64,000 bases of DNA from Rheinheimera sediminis (GTDB lineage: Bacteria; Pseudomonadota; Gammaproteobacteria; Enterobacterales; Alteromonadaceae): contig NZ_RZUF01000012.1 of the NCBI RefSeq assembly GCF_004005375.1, forward strand, positions 1-64,000, given 5' to 3'. Position 1 is the stretch's first letter; the number at the start of each line of letters is the position of its first letter. Made by a program: the position numbers and the translations under genes. The notes below the pieces were generated by a model. That model saw only the letters and a program-made list of their open reading frames with translations, searched no databases and was not told the DNA's origin. This document shows, piece by piece, positions 54,766 to 64,000 of this stretch.

Positions 54766-55350
54766 TTAAGCCGCGAAGTTTGCCGCAGCAAATTCCCAGT
54801 TGATCAATGCCCAGAATGCATTTAAGTAAGTTGGGCGCGCATTGCGGAAATCGATGTAGTAAGCGTGTTCCCACAGATCCACAGTCATCAGTGCAGTCAC
54901 TGAGCTGTCAGTCAGCGGTGTGCCAGCATTGCTGGTGTTGACGATATCCAAAGAACCGTCCGCTTTCTTCACTAACCAGGTCCAGCTTGAACCGAAGTTG
55001 TTGACGGCTTTGTCATTAAAAGCAGTCTGGAATGCAGAAAAAGAGCCCCACTGCGCGGTAATAGCATCAGCTAAAGCACCAGTAGGTTCGCCGCCACCAT
55101 TTGGTGATAAGCAGTTCCAGTAAAAAGTATGGTTCCAGATCTGAGCCGCGTTATTAAATACCGGACCTTGAGAAGTACGAATGATGTCTTCTAAAGATTT
55201 ACCTGCGAATTCAGTACCTTCAACCAGTGAATTTAATTTCACAACATAGGCGTTATGGTGCTTGCCATGGTGATAATCCAGAGTTTCAGGAGAGATATGA
55301 GGTAATAATGCGTCTTTTGCGAAAGGTAATGCTGGTAATTCGAAAGCCAT
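54766..55350 (-). CDS. sodB: Iron superoxide dismutase
   Basis: A 194-residue enzyme with metal ligands His27, His74 and the late DLWEHAYYIDF Asp/His pair. The Fe-type signature AAQIWNHTFYWNCLSPNGGG and NFGSSWTWL is present. It converts superoxide to peroxide and oxygen in the cytosol. Confidence 0.96.
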   Translation of the reverse strand: MAFELPALPFAKDALLPHISPETLDYHHGKHHNAYVVKLNSLVEGTEFAGKSLEDIIRTSQGPVFNNAAQIWNHTFYWNCLSPNGGGEPTGALADAITAQWGSFSAFQTAFNDKAVNNFGSSWTWLVKKADGSLDIVNTSNAGTPLTDSSVTALMTVDLWEHAYYIDFRNARPTYLNAFWALINWEFAAANFAA

Positions 55351-55574
55351 TGTCGTTCTCCGTAGGCGTTGTTTATGAGGTCTGCATCGCGTAGACTACA
55401 AAACCCGACTAAATTACTCAAGTTTTAGTCGTAAATTTCATAGTCTGAGTTTATTGCACTGCAAATGTCTGCTTCCCATGTTCTTGGGGCACATTGTAAG
55501 ATCTCAAGTGCTAAATGAACAAACTCAGCGTAAAATGAGACAATTTTTAAACCCAGTAGTGTCAGAGGCTGAAG

Positions 55575-55913
55575 ATGGAAACCATTGAGAAAATTAAACA
55601 ACAGTTGGTTGATAACCCAATCATTATTTACATGAAAGGTTCGCCAAAATTACCGAGTTGCGGTTTTTCAGCTCAGGCTTCTCAAGCCCTGATTGCATGT
55701 GGCCAACCTTTTGCGTTTGTCGACATTCTGCAAAATCCGGATATCCGTGCTGAATTACCAAAATATGCCAACTGGCCAACTTTCCCACAGTTATGGGTTG
55801 AGGGTGAACTGATTGGTGGTTGTGACATTATTCTGGAAATGTTCCAGCGCGGTGAATTGCAGCCAATAATTAACCAGACTGCAGCAAAGTACAACAGCGA
55901 AAGCGCAGAGTAG
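55575..55913 (+). CDS. grxD: Monothiol glutaredoxin 4
   Basis: A 112-residue CGFS glutaredoxin (Cys29 in LPSCGFS) with WPTFPQLWVEGELIGGCDII for glutathione binding. It binds and carries Fe-S clusters with BolA-type partners. It is divergent from sodB. Confidence 0.95.
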   Translation: METIEKIKQQLVDNPIIIYMKGSPKLPSCGFSAQASQALIACGQPFAFVDILQNPDIRAELPKYANWPTFPQLWVEGELIGGCDIILEMFQRGELQPIINQTAAKYNSESAE

Positions 55914-55919
55914 ATGCTG

Positions 55920-55976
55920 AAACTGGGGTCAGATCACATTAGTTATGCGTAACTAATGTGATCTGCCCCCAGTTTT
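55920..55976. repeat. Long GGGG...CCCC palindrome, copy 3
   Basis: Nearly perfect hairpin with arms of about 26 bases (AAACTGGGG...AGTTA and TAACT...CCCCCAGTTTT) around TGCG, between converging grxD and rnt. It is the longest stem of the family. Confidence 0.8.
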
Positions 55977-55977
55977 A

Positions 55978-56655
55978 TTATGCAGGATTGGATTCGCTGC
56001 TTTCCTCTGAATCGCAATCATCCATCAGCATAGGGGGCGGCCAGCCGCCGAGTTGATGCCAGCGGTTAACTATGTAGCAAAACAGCTCAGCCGTGCGTTC
56101 CGTGTCATACAAAGCGCTATGCGCTTCTTTATTGTCAAAATCAATACCAGCTTGTTTACATGCTTTTGCCAGAACGGTCTGACCCAAAGCCAATGCCGAC
56201 AAAGTCGTGGTATCAAAAGACACAAAAGCGTGAAAAGGCGAACGTTTTAATTTAATTCGATCAATAGCTGCATTTAAAAAGCCCTGATCAAAAGCTGCAT
56301 TATGAGCCACAACCACAGCACGTTGACAGTCAGCATCCTTCTGAGCCTTACGTACAGCTCGGCAAATTTCAGTCAGGGCTTCCCGTTCTGAAACTGCGCC
56401 GCGAAGCGGGTTGTAGGGGTCTATACCATTAAAAGCCAAGGAGCTTGCTTCCATATTGGCCCCCTCAAAAGGTTCAATATGAAAATGTAAAGTCTGGCTT
56501 GGAACAAGCATGCCTTTTTCGTCTATAGTCAACAAAGTTGCAGCGATTTCTAACAATGCATCTGTTTTTGCATTAAAGCCTGCGGTTTCTACGTCGATAA
56601 CAACAGGGAAGTAGCCACGAAAACGTTGTGCTAACGGATGTAAAGCTTGAGTCAT
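55978..56655 (-). CDS. rnt: Ribonuclease T
   Basis: A DEDD-family 3'-5' exonuclease of 225 residues from ATG 56655 ([25 protein letters not shown]), close to the E. coli length. The open frame upstream overlaps motY and is rejected. It trims tRNA and other RNA 3' ends. Motifs are [17 protein letters not shown] and [13 protein letters not shown]. It is divergent from motY, the arrangement seen in Vibrio. Confidence 0.95.
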   Translation of the reverse strand: MTQALHPLAQRFRGYFPVVIDVETAGFNAKTDALLEIAATLLTIDEKGMLVPSQTLHFHIEPFEGANMEASSLAFNGIDPYNPLRGAVSEREALTEICRAVRKAQKDADCQRAVVVAHNAAFDQGFLNAAIDRIKLKRSPFHAFVSFDTTTLSALALGQTVLAKACKQAGIDFDNKEAHSALYDTERTAELFCYIVNRWHQLGGWPPPMLMDDCDSEESSESNPA

Positions 56656-56784
56656 AAGACCTGTGTCCTGATAAGATTGGCGGGTATTATGCCAAATAAA
56701 TTGCAAAGCGTCTTGTTTGAGTACCTTGTTTGTCCGGGTTGAAGTTGAAAAACAGCGGGTGTTGAGATGAAAAAAGGGAAACCT

Positions 56785-57648
56785 ATGCGATATAAGCTTG
56801 CGCTGGTTCTGCTGGGGCTCACTGCTCATGCTGAAGCAGGATTACGCCAGTATTCAGCTACTATCGATAAATCCAGTTGGTCTTTGGTGCAAAATTCGCC
56901 CTTGTTGTGCGAACTCAGTCATCCTATTCCACATTTTGGTGAAGCTTTTTTTCGAAGTGTCGCTGGCAAAGAACTCAATATGCAGTTCGAACTGAGTATG
57001 CTGCGTTTACCCGATCATTATGCATTGGCTGAGGTCTTGTCTGTTCCGCCTGTTTGGCGGCCTGGTGAACAGGCTAAAGCTATCACTAGTATGAAAATTT
57101 TAAAGCAGTTTGATGGTGATTTGGGTAAAGCTGAAAGTTGGATCATGCTGACAGAGCTGGAGCAGGGCTATAGCCCAACTTTTTATTTCTCTGATTGGTA
57201 TAGTCCGTATGACAGAGTTAGTGTGTCACTGAATCCTGTACATTTTATGACAGCCATGGATCAATTCAGCCTTTGTGTTAGCTCGTTGCTACCTTACACA
57301 TTTGATGATATTGCTTTTACTGTGTTGACTTATGAGTCCGGTGGTGATGAGCTGACCAAGGCCTCTAAAAAACGTTTGGACCAAATTGCTGAATATTTAA
57401 AGCATGATCAAAGTATCGAAAGTATCGATATCCAAGCTTACAGTGATTCCTTTGGAGGCCGTTGGATGAATGAACAGTTGTCTATCAAGCGTGCCGAGAC
57501 TATTAAGGCGCGCCTGATTAGCTTTGGTTTGGAAGAAAGTCGAATTCGCACTGAAGGCTTGGGTGAAAAACGTCACGTAGCCTCTAATGAAAGCTCGCTA
57601 GGCAGAGCTAAAAACCGTCGTGTTGTTATTCAGATGGAAAAGCCCTGA
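56785..57648 (+). CDS. motY: Sodium-driven flagellar motor protein MotY
   Basis: A 287-residue exported protein from ATG 56785 (AAGGGA site; ATG 56767 is the alternative) with a signal peptide ending near AEAGL. The N-terminal MotY domain has [25 protein letters not shown]-type sequence. The C-terminal OmpA-like domain binds peptidoglycan ([29 protein letters not shown]). It forms the T-ring that holds PomA/PomB around the motor, so the organism probably has a Na+-driven polar flagellum. Confidence 0.9.
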   Translation: MRYKLALVLLGLTAHAEAGLRQYSATIDKSSWSLVQNSPLLCELSHPIPHFGEAFFRSVAGKELNMQFELSMLRLPDHYALAEVLSVPPVWRPGEQAKAITSMKILKQFDGDLGKAESWIMLTELEQGYSPTFYFSDWYSPYDRVSVSLNPVHFMTAMDQFSLCVSSLLPYTFDDIAFTVLTYESGGDELTKASKKRLDQIAEYLKHDQSIESIDIQAYSDSFGGRWMNEQLSIKRAETIKARLISFGLEESRIRTEGLGEKRHVASNESSLGRAKNRRVVIQMEKP

Positions 57649-57661
57649 CACCAGGGCTTTT
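57638..57661 (+). terminator. Terminator overlapping the motY stop
   Basis: Stem AGCCCTG / CAGGGCT with flanking A and T runs. Confidence 0.75.
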
Positions 57662-57711
57662 GAAACGGGGGCTCTGTCATCGCTCTTTGTGCTATGCCCT
57701 GGGTAATGCGC

Positions 57712-59556
57712 TTATTCCTTCGGGGTATGATGAAGATAACGTTGTAAATCAATACTATCAAGCTGTTGTACCGTTAAAGGTAAGGGCTCTTTTGTGATGG
57801 CGCAAGCTAGAACTTCAGCCAGTAAAGGCGCCCAGGTTAAACCGCGAGCGCCTAAAGCTCCAAAGCGCCACAGTTGTTTTTGCTGACCAAGCACTGGCAT
57901 ATGATCAGGTACTGTCGCGCGTAAACCTGCTTTGGCGGACACCACTGCTGCGTCTTCAAACCACTCTGGTTGTCCCAATGTTTGATTGACCAAATCGAGA
58001 TTCTGTTGGTTGTCGGCGTCAAGCACCTCGCTGTGCCCACTGCTACGGTCAAAGGTTGCCCCTACACAATGCAGTTGCTGGTATGCAGGAGTGATGTAAC
58101 CCTGATGACAAACGACAGTTTTTAGTGGCGTCATCGTCTGGCTTTGCAGATGACTGACCTGCCCACGGATTTGCCGCAGTGGAAAAGATCCCTGATGATC
58201 CAGACTGTTTAAATCCGCGCCTGTTGCCAGCACTACTGTAGCGACTTGCAAAGTTCCGGCTGTGGTTTCCACAGTACAATGCCGTTCTTGTTGAGTGATT
58301 GCTTGCACTTGAGTGTTGTACTGAATGTCGATACCTCGGCTGCTAAGCCATAGAGCCATCTGCTGGCAATACTGTTGTGGGCATAACCAGCCTGCTGTGG
58401 GAAAAAATAAGCCGTCATAAGGCAGAGCCAGCCCTGCAATCTCACCAGCTTGCTCTTTGGTTACAGCTTTAAATAAGCCACTTGTGGCAAAGGGTTGTAG
58501 CTGGATTTTATGCTGGCGTTTAACAAGGTTGTCGTTACAGGCGAGCGTTAATACGCCACACCAGTCAGCTGCCACTGTCAGATTCTCCAGCCATGTTGCG
58601 TAAAACTGTCTTGCGTATAAGAAGCTCTGGCAACTTAAAGACGACATCAGATCGTAAGTTGCGTGCAAGTTAGGGTACACTGCACCTTGGCGATTGTGAG
58701 AAGCGCCCATGCCCGCTTCTGCGTCTGTACAGAGTAATTGGACTTTTAATCCTTTTTGCCATAACGCAAAAGCCGCATTAATGCCTGCTACACCCGCACC
58801 TATAACCATGACGTTGTCTGGTCGCTCTAGGTTCAATTCTGCAGCCCGTTCTGCACTTGCAATCAACATTTCACGCTTTTGACCATGGCCTTTGGTTTTA
58901 CTGGCAGAAAAACCGGCATCGTTTAAACCACGACGGACAAAACCAGCACAGGTAAAAGTAGAAGCCGTAGTACCGCTGTGGCTTAGTCTGAACATTTGGT
59001 TAAACAAATTTTGCTGCCACATATCCGGATTTTTACTTGGGGCAAAACCGTCCAAAAACCAGGCATCGACTTTGTTATGCTCTGGCACTTGCGGCAGTAG
59101 TTCATTAACATCTCCCAGCCACAAATCCAGCACCACAGAACCATCATCGAAGCTCATTCGATGCGGGCCTGGTAAAGCAACAGGGTAGCTCTCTACCAAC
59201 AAATTGGTTAGCTCAGCCAGTTGCGGCCAGGCCGCTAAAGCTTTGGTTAAGTCTGCTTTACTAAAAGGATATTTTTCAAAACTACTGAAGTACAGTCGTT
59301 GACAAGTCACAGCATCGGCTTTGTATTGTCGAAAACGTAGCCAGGTCAGCAGAAAGTTCAGGCCAGTACCAAATCCTGTTTCGGCGATATGAAAAAAAGC
59401 ACGTGGATGAGTAAACCAACGTTGAGGTAGCTGATTTTTATGTAAAAACACATAATCAGTCTCGTCCAGGCCACCATTGTCGGAAAAATATATATCGCCA
59501 AACAAGTCTGAAACCGGTGTACCAGCGTCGTTGTAGTGAACTTGAGCCTGTTGCAA
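57712..59556 (-). CDS. mnmC: Bifunctional tRNA mnm5s2U34 synthesis protein MnmC
   Basis: A 614-residue two-domain enzyme. The N-terminal methyltransferase has ETGFGTGLNFLLTW and DAWFLDGFAPSKNP. The C-terminal FAD oxidoreductase has VIGAGVAGINAAFAL and GASHNRQGAVYPNLH. It converts cmnm5U34 of tRNA to mnm5U34. It is divergent from fabB, a conserved arrangement. Confidence 0.95.
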   Translation of the reverse strand: MQQAQVHYNDAGTPVSDLFGDIYFSDNGGLDETDYVFLHKNQLPQRWFTHPRAFFHIAETGFGTGLNFLLTWLRFRQYKADAVTCQRLYFSSFEKYPFSKADLTKALAAWPQLAELTNLLVESYPVALPGPHRMSFDDGSVVLDLWLGDVNELLPQVPEHNKVDAWFLDGFAPSKNPDMWQQNLFNQMFRLSHSGTTASTFTCAGFVRRGLNDAGFSASKTKGHGQKREMLIASAERAAELNLERPDNVMVIGAGVAGINAAFALWQKGLKVQLLCTDAEAGMGASHNRQGAVYPNLHATYDLMSSLSCQSFLYARQFYATWLENLTVAADWCGVLTLACNDNLVKRQHKIQLQPFATSGLFKAVTKEQAGEIAGLALPYDGLFFPTAGWLCPQQYCQQMALWLSSRGIDIQYNTQVQAITQQERHCTVETTAGTLQVATVVLATGADLNSLDHQGSFPLRQIRGQVSHLQSQTMTPLKTVVCHQGYITPAYQQLHCVGATFDRSSGHSEVLDADNQQNLDLVNQTLGQPEWFEDAAVVSAKAGLRATVPDHMPVLGQQKQLWRFGALGARGLTWAPLLAEVLACAITKEPLPLTVQQLDSIDLQRYLHHTPKE

Positions 59557-59721
59557 GGAAGTAGAACCCTATCGAAAAAGAATAAGTTATTGTAACTTAG
59601 CCGCAATACAAATAGATAATAGTGTACAACTGTGCGCTGAAAGCGGACCAGTTTCGAAAAGAAACTCCGTACAATGTGGCGCAATTACTAAAAGACATCC
59701 GATTTTTTGTTTGGAGCAAGC

Positions 59722-60936
59722 ATGAAAAGAGCAGTGATCACAGGTTTAGGCATAGTATCCAGCATTGGTAACGATCAGCAGCAAGTGCTGGAATCGTTAA
59801 AAGCAGGACGCTCAGGCATTAAAGCGTCACAGGAATTTGCCGACATGGGCCTGAGATCACAGGTCTGGGGTCAGATTGAAATTGATACAGCCGCCTTAAT
59901 AGACCGCAAAGCCTTACGTTTTATGGGCGATGCAGCAGCTTATGCTTATATTTCTATGCAACAAGCTATTGAAGATGCCGCTTTAACACCAGAGCAAGTA
60001 TCGAACTTCCGCACTGGTTTAGTGGTAGGTTCTGGCGGTGCTTCATCTAAAACCCAGATTGAAGCCGCAGATATTTTACGTGAAAAAGGCGTAAAACGTG
60101 TAGGTCCTTATGCAGTGCCAAAAACCATGTCGAGCACTTGTTCGGCTTGTTTAGCCACTCCTTTTGAAATCAAAGGTGTGAACTATTCCATCAGTTCTGC
60201 CTGCGCTACCAGTGCACATTGTATTGGTCATGCGGTAGAGCTGATTCAGTTGGGCAAACAGGACATTATTTTTGCCGGTGGCGGTGAAGAAGTGCACTGG
60301 ACCTTAGCGATGGAATTTGACGCTATGGGCGCTTTATCGACTAAATACAATGAAACGCCAGAACTGGCGTCCCGTACTTATGATGCTGACCGTGATGGTT
60401 TTGTTATCAGCGGTGGTGGCGGTATTCTGGTGATTGAAGAGCTGGAACATGCACTGGCACGCGGCGCTAAAATTTATGCTGAAATCGTCGGTTATGGCGC
60501 TACTTCAGATGGTTACGATATGGTGGCGCCAAGTGGTGAAGGCGCAGTGCGTTGTATGGAAATGGCGATGAAAGATGTGAAAGGTCCAATCGACTACGTC
60601 AATACCCACGGTACCAGTACGCCAGTTGGTGATGTGAAAGAATTAGGTGCTATTCAACAAGTCTTCGGTGGTAAATCGCCAGCCATTAGCGCCACTAAAG
60701 CTATGACAGGTCATGCTTTAGGTGCTGCCGGTGTGCATGAAGCTATTTATTCATTGCTGATGATGGAGCATAACTTTATTGCTCCTTCAATCAACATCAA
60801 TACCCTGGATGAAGCGGCTGCTGGTTTAAATATTGTGACTAAAGCCACTGAAGCTAAACTGACCACAGTGATGTCAAATAGCTTCGGTTTTGGTGGTACC
60901 AACGCTACCTTAGTGATGCAAAAATATCAGGGCTAA
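59722..60936 (+). CDS. fabB: 3-oxoacyl-ACP synthase I
   Basis: A 404-residue condensing enzyme from ATG 59722 (GGAG site). Catalytic Cys161 in [10 protein letters not shown], with His in [11 protein letters not shown] and GHALGAAG. It elongates fatty acids and is needed for unsaturated ones. The neighbour gene is mnmC. Confidence 0.96.
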   Translation: MKRAVITGLGIVSSIGNDQQQVLESLKAGRSGIKASQEFADMGLRSQVWGQIEIDTAALIDRKALRFMGDAAAYAYISMQQAIEDAALTPEQVSNFRTGLVVGSGGASSKTQIEAADILREKGVKRVGPYAVPKTMSSTCSACLATPFEIKGVNYSISSACATSAHCIGHAVELIQLGKQDIIFAGGGEEVHWTLAMEFDAMGALSTKYNETPELASRTYDADRDGFVISGGGGILVIEELEHALARGAKIYAEIVGYGATSDGYDMVAPSGEGAVRCMEMAMKDVKGPIDYVNTHGTSTPVGDVKELGAIQQVFGGKSPAISATKAMTGHALGAAGVHEAIYSLLMMEHNFIAPSININTLDEAAAGLNIVTKATEAKLTTVMSNSFGFGGTNATLVMQKYQG

Positions 60937-60960
60937 GTTGTCTTAGAAGTGAGCTTAGAA

Positions 60961-60988
60961 AGGTCAGACCAAAAGTCTGACCTTTTTT
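60961..60988 (+). terminator. Terminator of fabB
   Basis: AGGTCAGAC / GTCTGACCT with a CAAAA loop and six Ts. Confidence 0.92.
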
Positions 60989-61067
60989 GATCAACAACCA
61001 GAAATCCGATGGCTCAATGCAAACCCTGTCGTTACAATGTCGCTATTCCATCACCGGATTGATACAG

Positions 61068-62216
61068 ATGAAAATATACGCCGACGAAAATATGCCGTAC
61101 GTCAAAGACTTCTTTGCCGAATTAGGCGAGGTCAGGCTGGTCAATGGCCGTACTTTAACCGCGGATCAGATGAGTGATGCAGATGTGCTACTAGTGCGTT
61201 CTGTGACCAAGGTAAATCAGCAATTGTTATCAAAAAGCCCAAAACTGAAATTTGTAGGCACTGCCACTATTGGCACTGATCATGTCGATCAGCTTTATCT
61301 GCAGCAACGAGGCATAGGTTTTAGTAGTGCGCCTGGCTGCAACGCTCAGTCAGTGGTTGAGTATGTATTGAGTAGCATCTTTGTGCTGGCGGAAAAGTAC
61401 CAATGGAATTTGCAGCAAAAAACAGTCGGTGTAGTAGGAGTTGGTAATATAGGTCGAGTGCTGGTGAGTGCGCTTCAGGCCTTGTCCATCAAGGTGTTGT
61501 GCTGTGACCCACAAAGAGCAGTTACTGAGCCTGATTTTCCGCATATTCCGTTTGAAGAATTATTGCCTCAGCTCGATATCGTCAGTTTTCATGTGCCTTT
61601 GGTCAAAACAGGGCCAGATGCCACAGTGGACTTATTGAACAGCCGGACCTTAAAGCTGCTGAAAGCCGATTGCGCAGTGATCAATGCCTGCCGTGGTGAG
61701 GTGACCAATAACGACGCTTTATTGACGGATGCTCAATGTACAGAAGCTCAGTCTGGTCAGAAACGGCCGCTGGTGCTGGATGTCTGGGCCAATGAACCAG
61801 AACCTGATTTAAGGTTAATTCCCTTTACAGAGATAGCCACTGCGCACATTGCTGGACACAGTATTGAAGGTAAAGCCCGAGGTACAGAAATGCTGTATCA
61901 GGCACTTTGCCAACAGTTGGGGTTAAGTCCGGCAAAGACTCTGGCGCAAGTGCTACCAGAGCCTCAAGTTTCAGAGCTGAAAATAAATTCAAATTTTGGA
62001 CTTTTAGATGTCCAAAATTTAAGCCGGCTGTTATATGATGTGCGCCGGGACGATGCTTTGTTTCGTTTCTATATGACGCAAGACAATAAAACGCAAGGTT
62101 TTGACTGGCTTAGAAAGTCATATCCACCGCGGCGTGAATACAGCTCGGTGCGGCTGACAGGACAAGAAGTGCCTGAGTTTTTAACAACATTAGGTTTTAG
62201 TACCCAAATTAATTGA
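61068..62216 (+). CDS. pdxB: Erythronate-4-phosphate dehydrogenase
   Basis: A 382-residue NAD-dependent enzyme of pyridoxal-phosphate synthesis from ATG 61068, close to the E. coli length. KIYADENMPYV is the family start, VGVVGVGNIGRVL the NAD fold, and INACRGEVTNN and HIAGHSIEGKARG hold the active Arg/His. The extension before it overlaps the fabB terminator. Confidence 0.94.
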   Translation: MKIYADENMPYVKDFFAELGEVRLVNGRTLTADQMSDADVLLVRSVTKVNQQLLSKSPKLKFVGTATIGTDHVDQLYLQQRGIGFSSAPGCNAQSVVEYVLSSIFVLAEKYQWNLQQKTVGVVGVGNIGRVLVSALQALSIKVLCCDPQRAVTEPDFPHIPFEELLPQLDIVSFHVPLVKTGPDATVDLLNSRTLKLLKADCAVINACRGEVTNNDALLTDAQCTEAQSGQKRPLVLDVWANEPEPDLRLIPFTEIATAHIAGHSIEGKARGTEMLYQALCQQLGLSPAKTLAQVLPEPQVSELKINSNFGLLDVQNLSRLLYDVRRDDALFRFYMTQDNKTQGFDWLRKSYPPRREYSSVRLTGQEVPEFLTTLGFSTQIN

Positions 62217-62217
62217 C

Positions 62218-62320
62218 GTTGCAGCGCGGCTACAAGCGAGTGAGACCCCAGGAGCATAGAAGTCCTAAGTGACTGGGGCGAAGAGCGCAGTCAACAATGC
62301 GGCAGCGTCAAGTAAGAAGG
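62218..62320 (+). repeat. Dispersed ~103-bp structured repeat, copy 3
   Basis: Between pdxB and asd. It starts GTTGCAGCGCGG. The core stem is CCCCAG / CTGGGG around CATAG and CTAAG, and the terminal hairpin is ATGC-GGCA-GCGT, differing from copies 1 and 2 in a pairing-compatible way. Confidence 0.75.
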
Positions 62321-62354
62321 GTAAAGCAGCCAGTAACAGAAAAGGGGAATAACC

Positions 62355-63374
62355 ATGGCTCAGCAATACGACGTCGCTGTGTTAGGTGCTACAGGTTTAG
62401 TAGGCCAGCATTTAATTGAAATTCTAGAACAGCGCGATTTTCCGGTAAATAAACTTTATCCTTTAGCCAGCAGCCGCTCTGCCGGTGGCCATATCACCTT
62501 TAAGGGTAAACAAATTGAAGTACTGGATGCTGAAACCTTTGACTGGACTAAGGTACAGATTGGTTTATTTTCTGCGGGTGGCAGCGTGTCTGCAACTTAT
62601 GCTCCTCGTGCTGCAGACGCAGGTTGCGTCGTGATCGACAACACCTCGCATTTCCGCTACGAAGCTGATATTCCACTGGTGGTGCCAGAAGTGAATGCGC
62701 ACGCTATTGCTGAGTTCCGTAATCGCAATATTATCGCCAACCCAAACTGCTCCACTATTCAAATGCTGGTGGCCTTAAAGCCTATTCATGATGCCGTAGG
62801 GATCAGCCGTATCAACGTAGCAACCTATCAGTCAGTGGCTGGTGCTGGTCAGCAAGGTGTGGAAGCATTGGCAAAAGAGACGGCGCAGTTGCTAAACGGT
62901 CGTCCTCTGGAGGAAGGTAGTAAGTTTGCCCGTCAGATTGCCTTTAACTGTATTCCACAAATAGATGTATTTTTGGACAATGGTTACACCAAAGAAGAAA
63001 TGAAAATGCACTGGGAAACCCAAAAAATTATGGGCGATGCCAGCATTTCCGTTAACGCTACTGCTGTGCGTGTGCCGGTATTTTATGGTCATGCCGAAGC
63101 CGTGCATCTGGAAACCCGCATGCCCATCAGTGTTGAACAGGTCAAAGCGCTGTTAGCCAATGCACCTGGCGTAACATTAATGGAAGATAATGCAGATTAT
63201 CCAACTCAGGTCGGTAATGCTGCTGGTCAGGATGATGTGTTTGTTGGCCGTATTCGCCAAGACTTTTCGCATGAAAATGGCATTAACTTATGGCTTGTTG
63301 CCGACAATATCCGCAAAGGCGCTGCGACTAACAGTATTCAGATCGCTGAGCATTTAATACGAGATTATTTGTAA
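62355..63374 (+). CDS. asd: Aspartate-semialdehyde dehydrogenase
   Basis: A 339-residue enzyme making aspartate semialdehyde for lysine, threonine and diaminopimelate. GATGLVGQ is the NADP site, and Cys132 in NPNCSTIQM is the catalytic residue. GISRINVATYQSVAGAGQQG is conserved. A clear AAAGGGG site precedes it. Followed by fimV as in Pseudomonas and Vibrio. Confidence 0.95.
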   Translation: MAQQYDVAVLGATGLVGQHLIEILEQRDFPVNKLYPLASSRSAGGHITFKGKQIEVLDAETFDWTKVQIGLFSAGGSVSATYAPRAADAGCVVIDNTSHFRYEADIPLVVPEVNAHAIAEFRNRNIIANPNCSTIQMLVALKPIHDAVGISRINVATYQSVAGAGQQGVEALAKETAQLLNGRPLEEGSKFARQIAFNCIPQIDVFLDNGYTKEEMKMHWETQKIMGDASISVNATAVRVPVFYGHAEAVHLETRMPISVEQVKALLANAPGVTLMEDNADYPTQVGNAAGQDDVFVGRIRQDFSHENGINLWLVADNIRKGAATNSIQIAEHLIRDYL

Positions 63375-63394
63375 TAGCAGCTTCATAACCAGAT

Positions 63395-63419
63395 AAAGGC
63401 TCCCTCGGGAGCCTTTATT
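63395..63419 (+). terminator. Terminator of asd
   Basis: AAAGGCTCC / GGAGCCTTT around CTCG, followed by ATTG and a T-rich run. Confidence 0.8.
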
Positions 63420-63567
63420 GTTTGCTAAAGCAATTGAGTCAGCAGCCGATATGCAAATTGTGTTTAAGCGTAGCCACTGGCATGCATCTGGTTTACTATT
63501 CCAGTGTGGAACGATGTTTGCAGTGATTTAGTTTCAAAAAATATTCTCCGGCCTTAAAGGATTATCG

Positions 63568-64000
63568 ATGCGTTTAGTTGGGCTTCTTATTTTCAGTATT
63601 CTGTTGCAGATTTGTAGTGTTAACGCCACTGCAGAAACCACCGTGCGTCTGAAAGGGCCAAAAAGCAGTGAGAATCCTGACCGCAGCAGGGTGGGACCTT
63701 TAACCCCTAACGATACTTTATGGCGTATAGCTGAAGAAGTACGACCACACCCAGGGCTAAATATCTATCAGGTGATGTACGCCATCTACTTGAAAAATCC
63801 TCAATCTTTTCTTGATGATAACTTTAACCATCTGAATGTTGGCTCCTTTTTGGCTATCCCCAATGTCGACGAAATTTTGTCTGTCGATGCGAAAGATGCC
63901 CAGATGAAATCTGAGGAAGATGACCGCATCTGGGCCGACAGAGTGCGCGCTGCGGCGGCTGCCAAAGTAAAACAGGGTGTCAATACTGCGCAACAGAAAG
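63568..64000 (+). CDS. fimV: FimV/HubP-like protein, N-terminal part (runs off the window)
   Basis: The first 144 residues of a large polar-landmark protein. It opens with a signal peptide (LVGLLIFSILLQICSVNA), then a GPLTPNDTLWRIAEEVRP-type LysM-like segment and YQVMYAIYLKNPQSFLDDNFNHLNVGSFLAIP, the conserved FimV N-terminal region. A charged Ala-rich stretch (ADRVRAAAAAKVKQG) begins at the window end. FimV homologues organise polar flagella and type IV pili. It follows asd, the conserved position. The remainder is outside the window. Confidence 0.85.
   Translation, partial: MRLVGLLIFSILLQICSVNATAETTVRLKGPKSSENPDRSRVGPLTPNDTLWRIAEEVRPHPGLNIYQVMYAIYLKNPQSFLDDNFNHLNVGSFLAIPNVDEILSVDAKDAQMKSEEDDRIWADRVRAAAAAKVKQGVNTAQQK

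Overview
The window reads as chromosome of a gammaproteobacterium, most likely Rheinheimera or a close Alteromonadales/Chromatiales relative. The evidence is the conserved apt-dnaX-ybaB-recR-htpG-adk block, the mnmC/fabB-pdxB-asd-fimV block, a sodium-type motility gene (motY) divergent from rnt, many surface and secreted peptidases, a large TonB-dependent receptor, and several families of intergenic palindromic repeats. I see no rRNA, tRNA, CRISPR array, prophage or intact insertion sequence. The assignment to genus is inference.

Layout. 0-14 kb: an AraC regulator, a chemotaxis receptor, a secreted hydrolase, a lipoprotein prolyl oligopeptidase, threonine aldolase, an unrecognised protein made of two near-identical halves, a tricorn-like protease and a DUF1080 protein. 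14-28 kb: a MocR regulator divergent from a GNAT/PaiB pair, a Fur-box promoter ahead of a 43-residue membrane peptide, DUF445, PhzF-like, cytochrome b562, OhrR, DUF1993, a solute-binding protein, an EamA transporter, ComFB/RsmS, tryptophan 2,3-dioxygenase, and a tight HDAC-like/PriC/TauE/DinG-type helicase run on the minus strand. 28-31 kb: a TonB-dependent receptor.

31-44 kb is the most interesting part. An hvfA-hvfB-hvfC RiPP-metallophore operon (Cys-rich precursor, DUF692 MNIO oxidase, DUF2063 partner) carries a strong hairpin between precursor and enzyme and ends with an extra 39-residue membrane peptide. About 7 kb downstream, beyond apt-dnaX-ybaB-recR-htpG, lies a DoxX/HvfX-like membrane protein translationally coupled to an ECF sigma factor and a DUF3379 putative anti-sigma factor. 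This looks like the membrane and regulatory half of the same system. dnaX carries a full set of -1 programmed frameshift signals (SD-like site, A AAA AAG heptamer, downstream hairpin, immediate -1 stop), and htpG has a good sigma-32 promoter. Eight 75-bp tandem units, each a chain of four small hairpins ending in a terminator-like one, separate htpG from the DoxX gene.

44-64 kb: adk, a MAPEG protein, an alpha/beta hydrolase, a small heat shock protein, an exported thiol peroxidase, a REC-CheC protein directly followed by a PAS-GGDEF diguanylate cyclase, the stress operon prkA-yeaH-spoVR, sodB, grxD, rnt, motY, mnmC, fabB, pdxB, asd and the start of fimV, which runs off the window end.

Repeats. 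At least four intergenic families occur: GGGG...CCCC long palindromes (three copies, acting as bidirectional terminators), GTAGGGGCG-type REP/REPIN hairpins (three sites), a dispersed element of about 103 bp with conserved hairpins (three full and two partial copies), and the 75-bp tandem array. Starts were moved from the longest open frame where a ribosome binding site, signal peptide or family length argued for it; these moves are noted in the entries.
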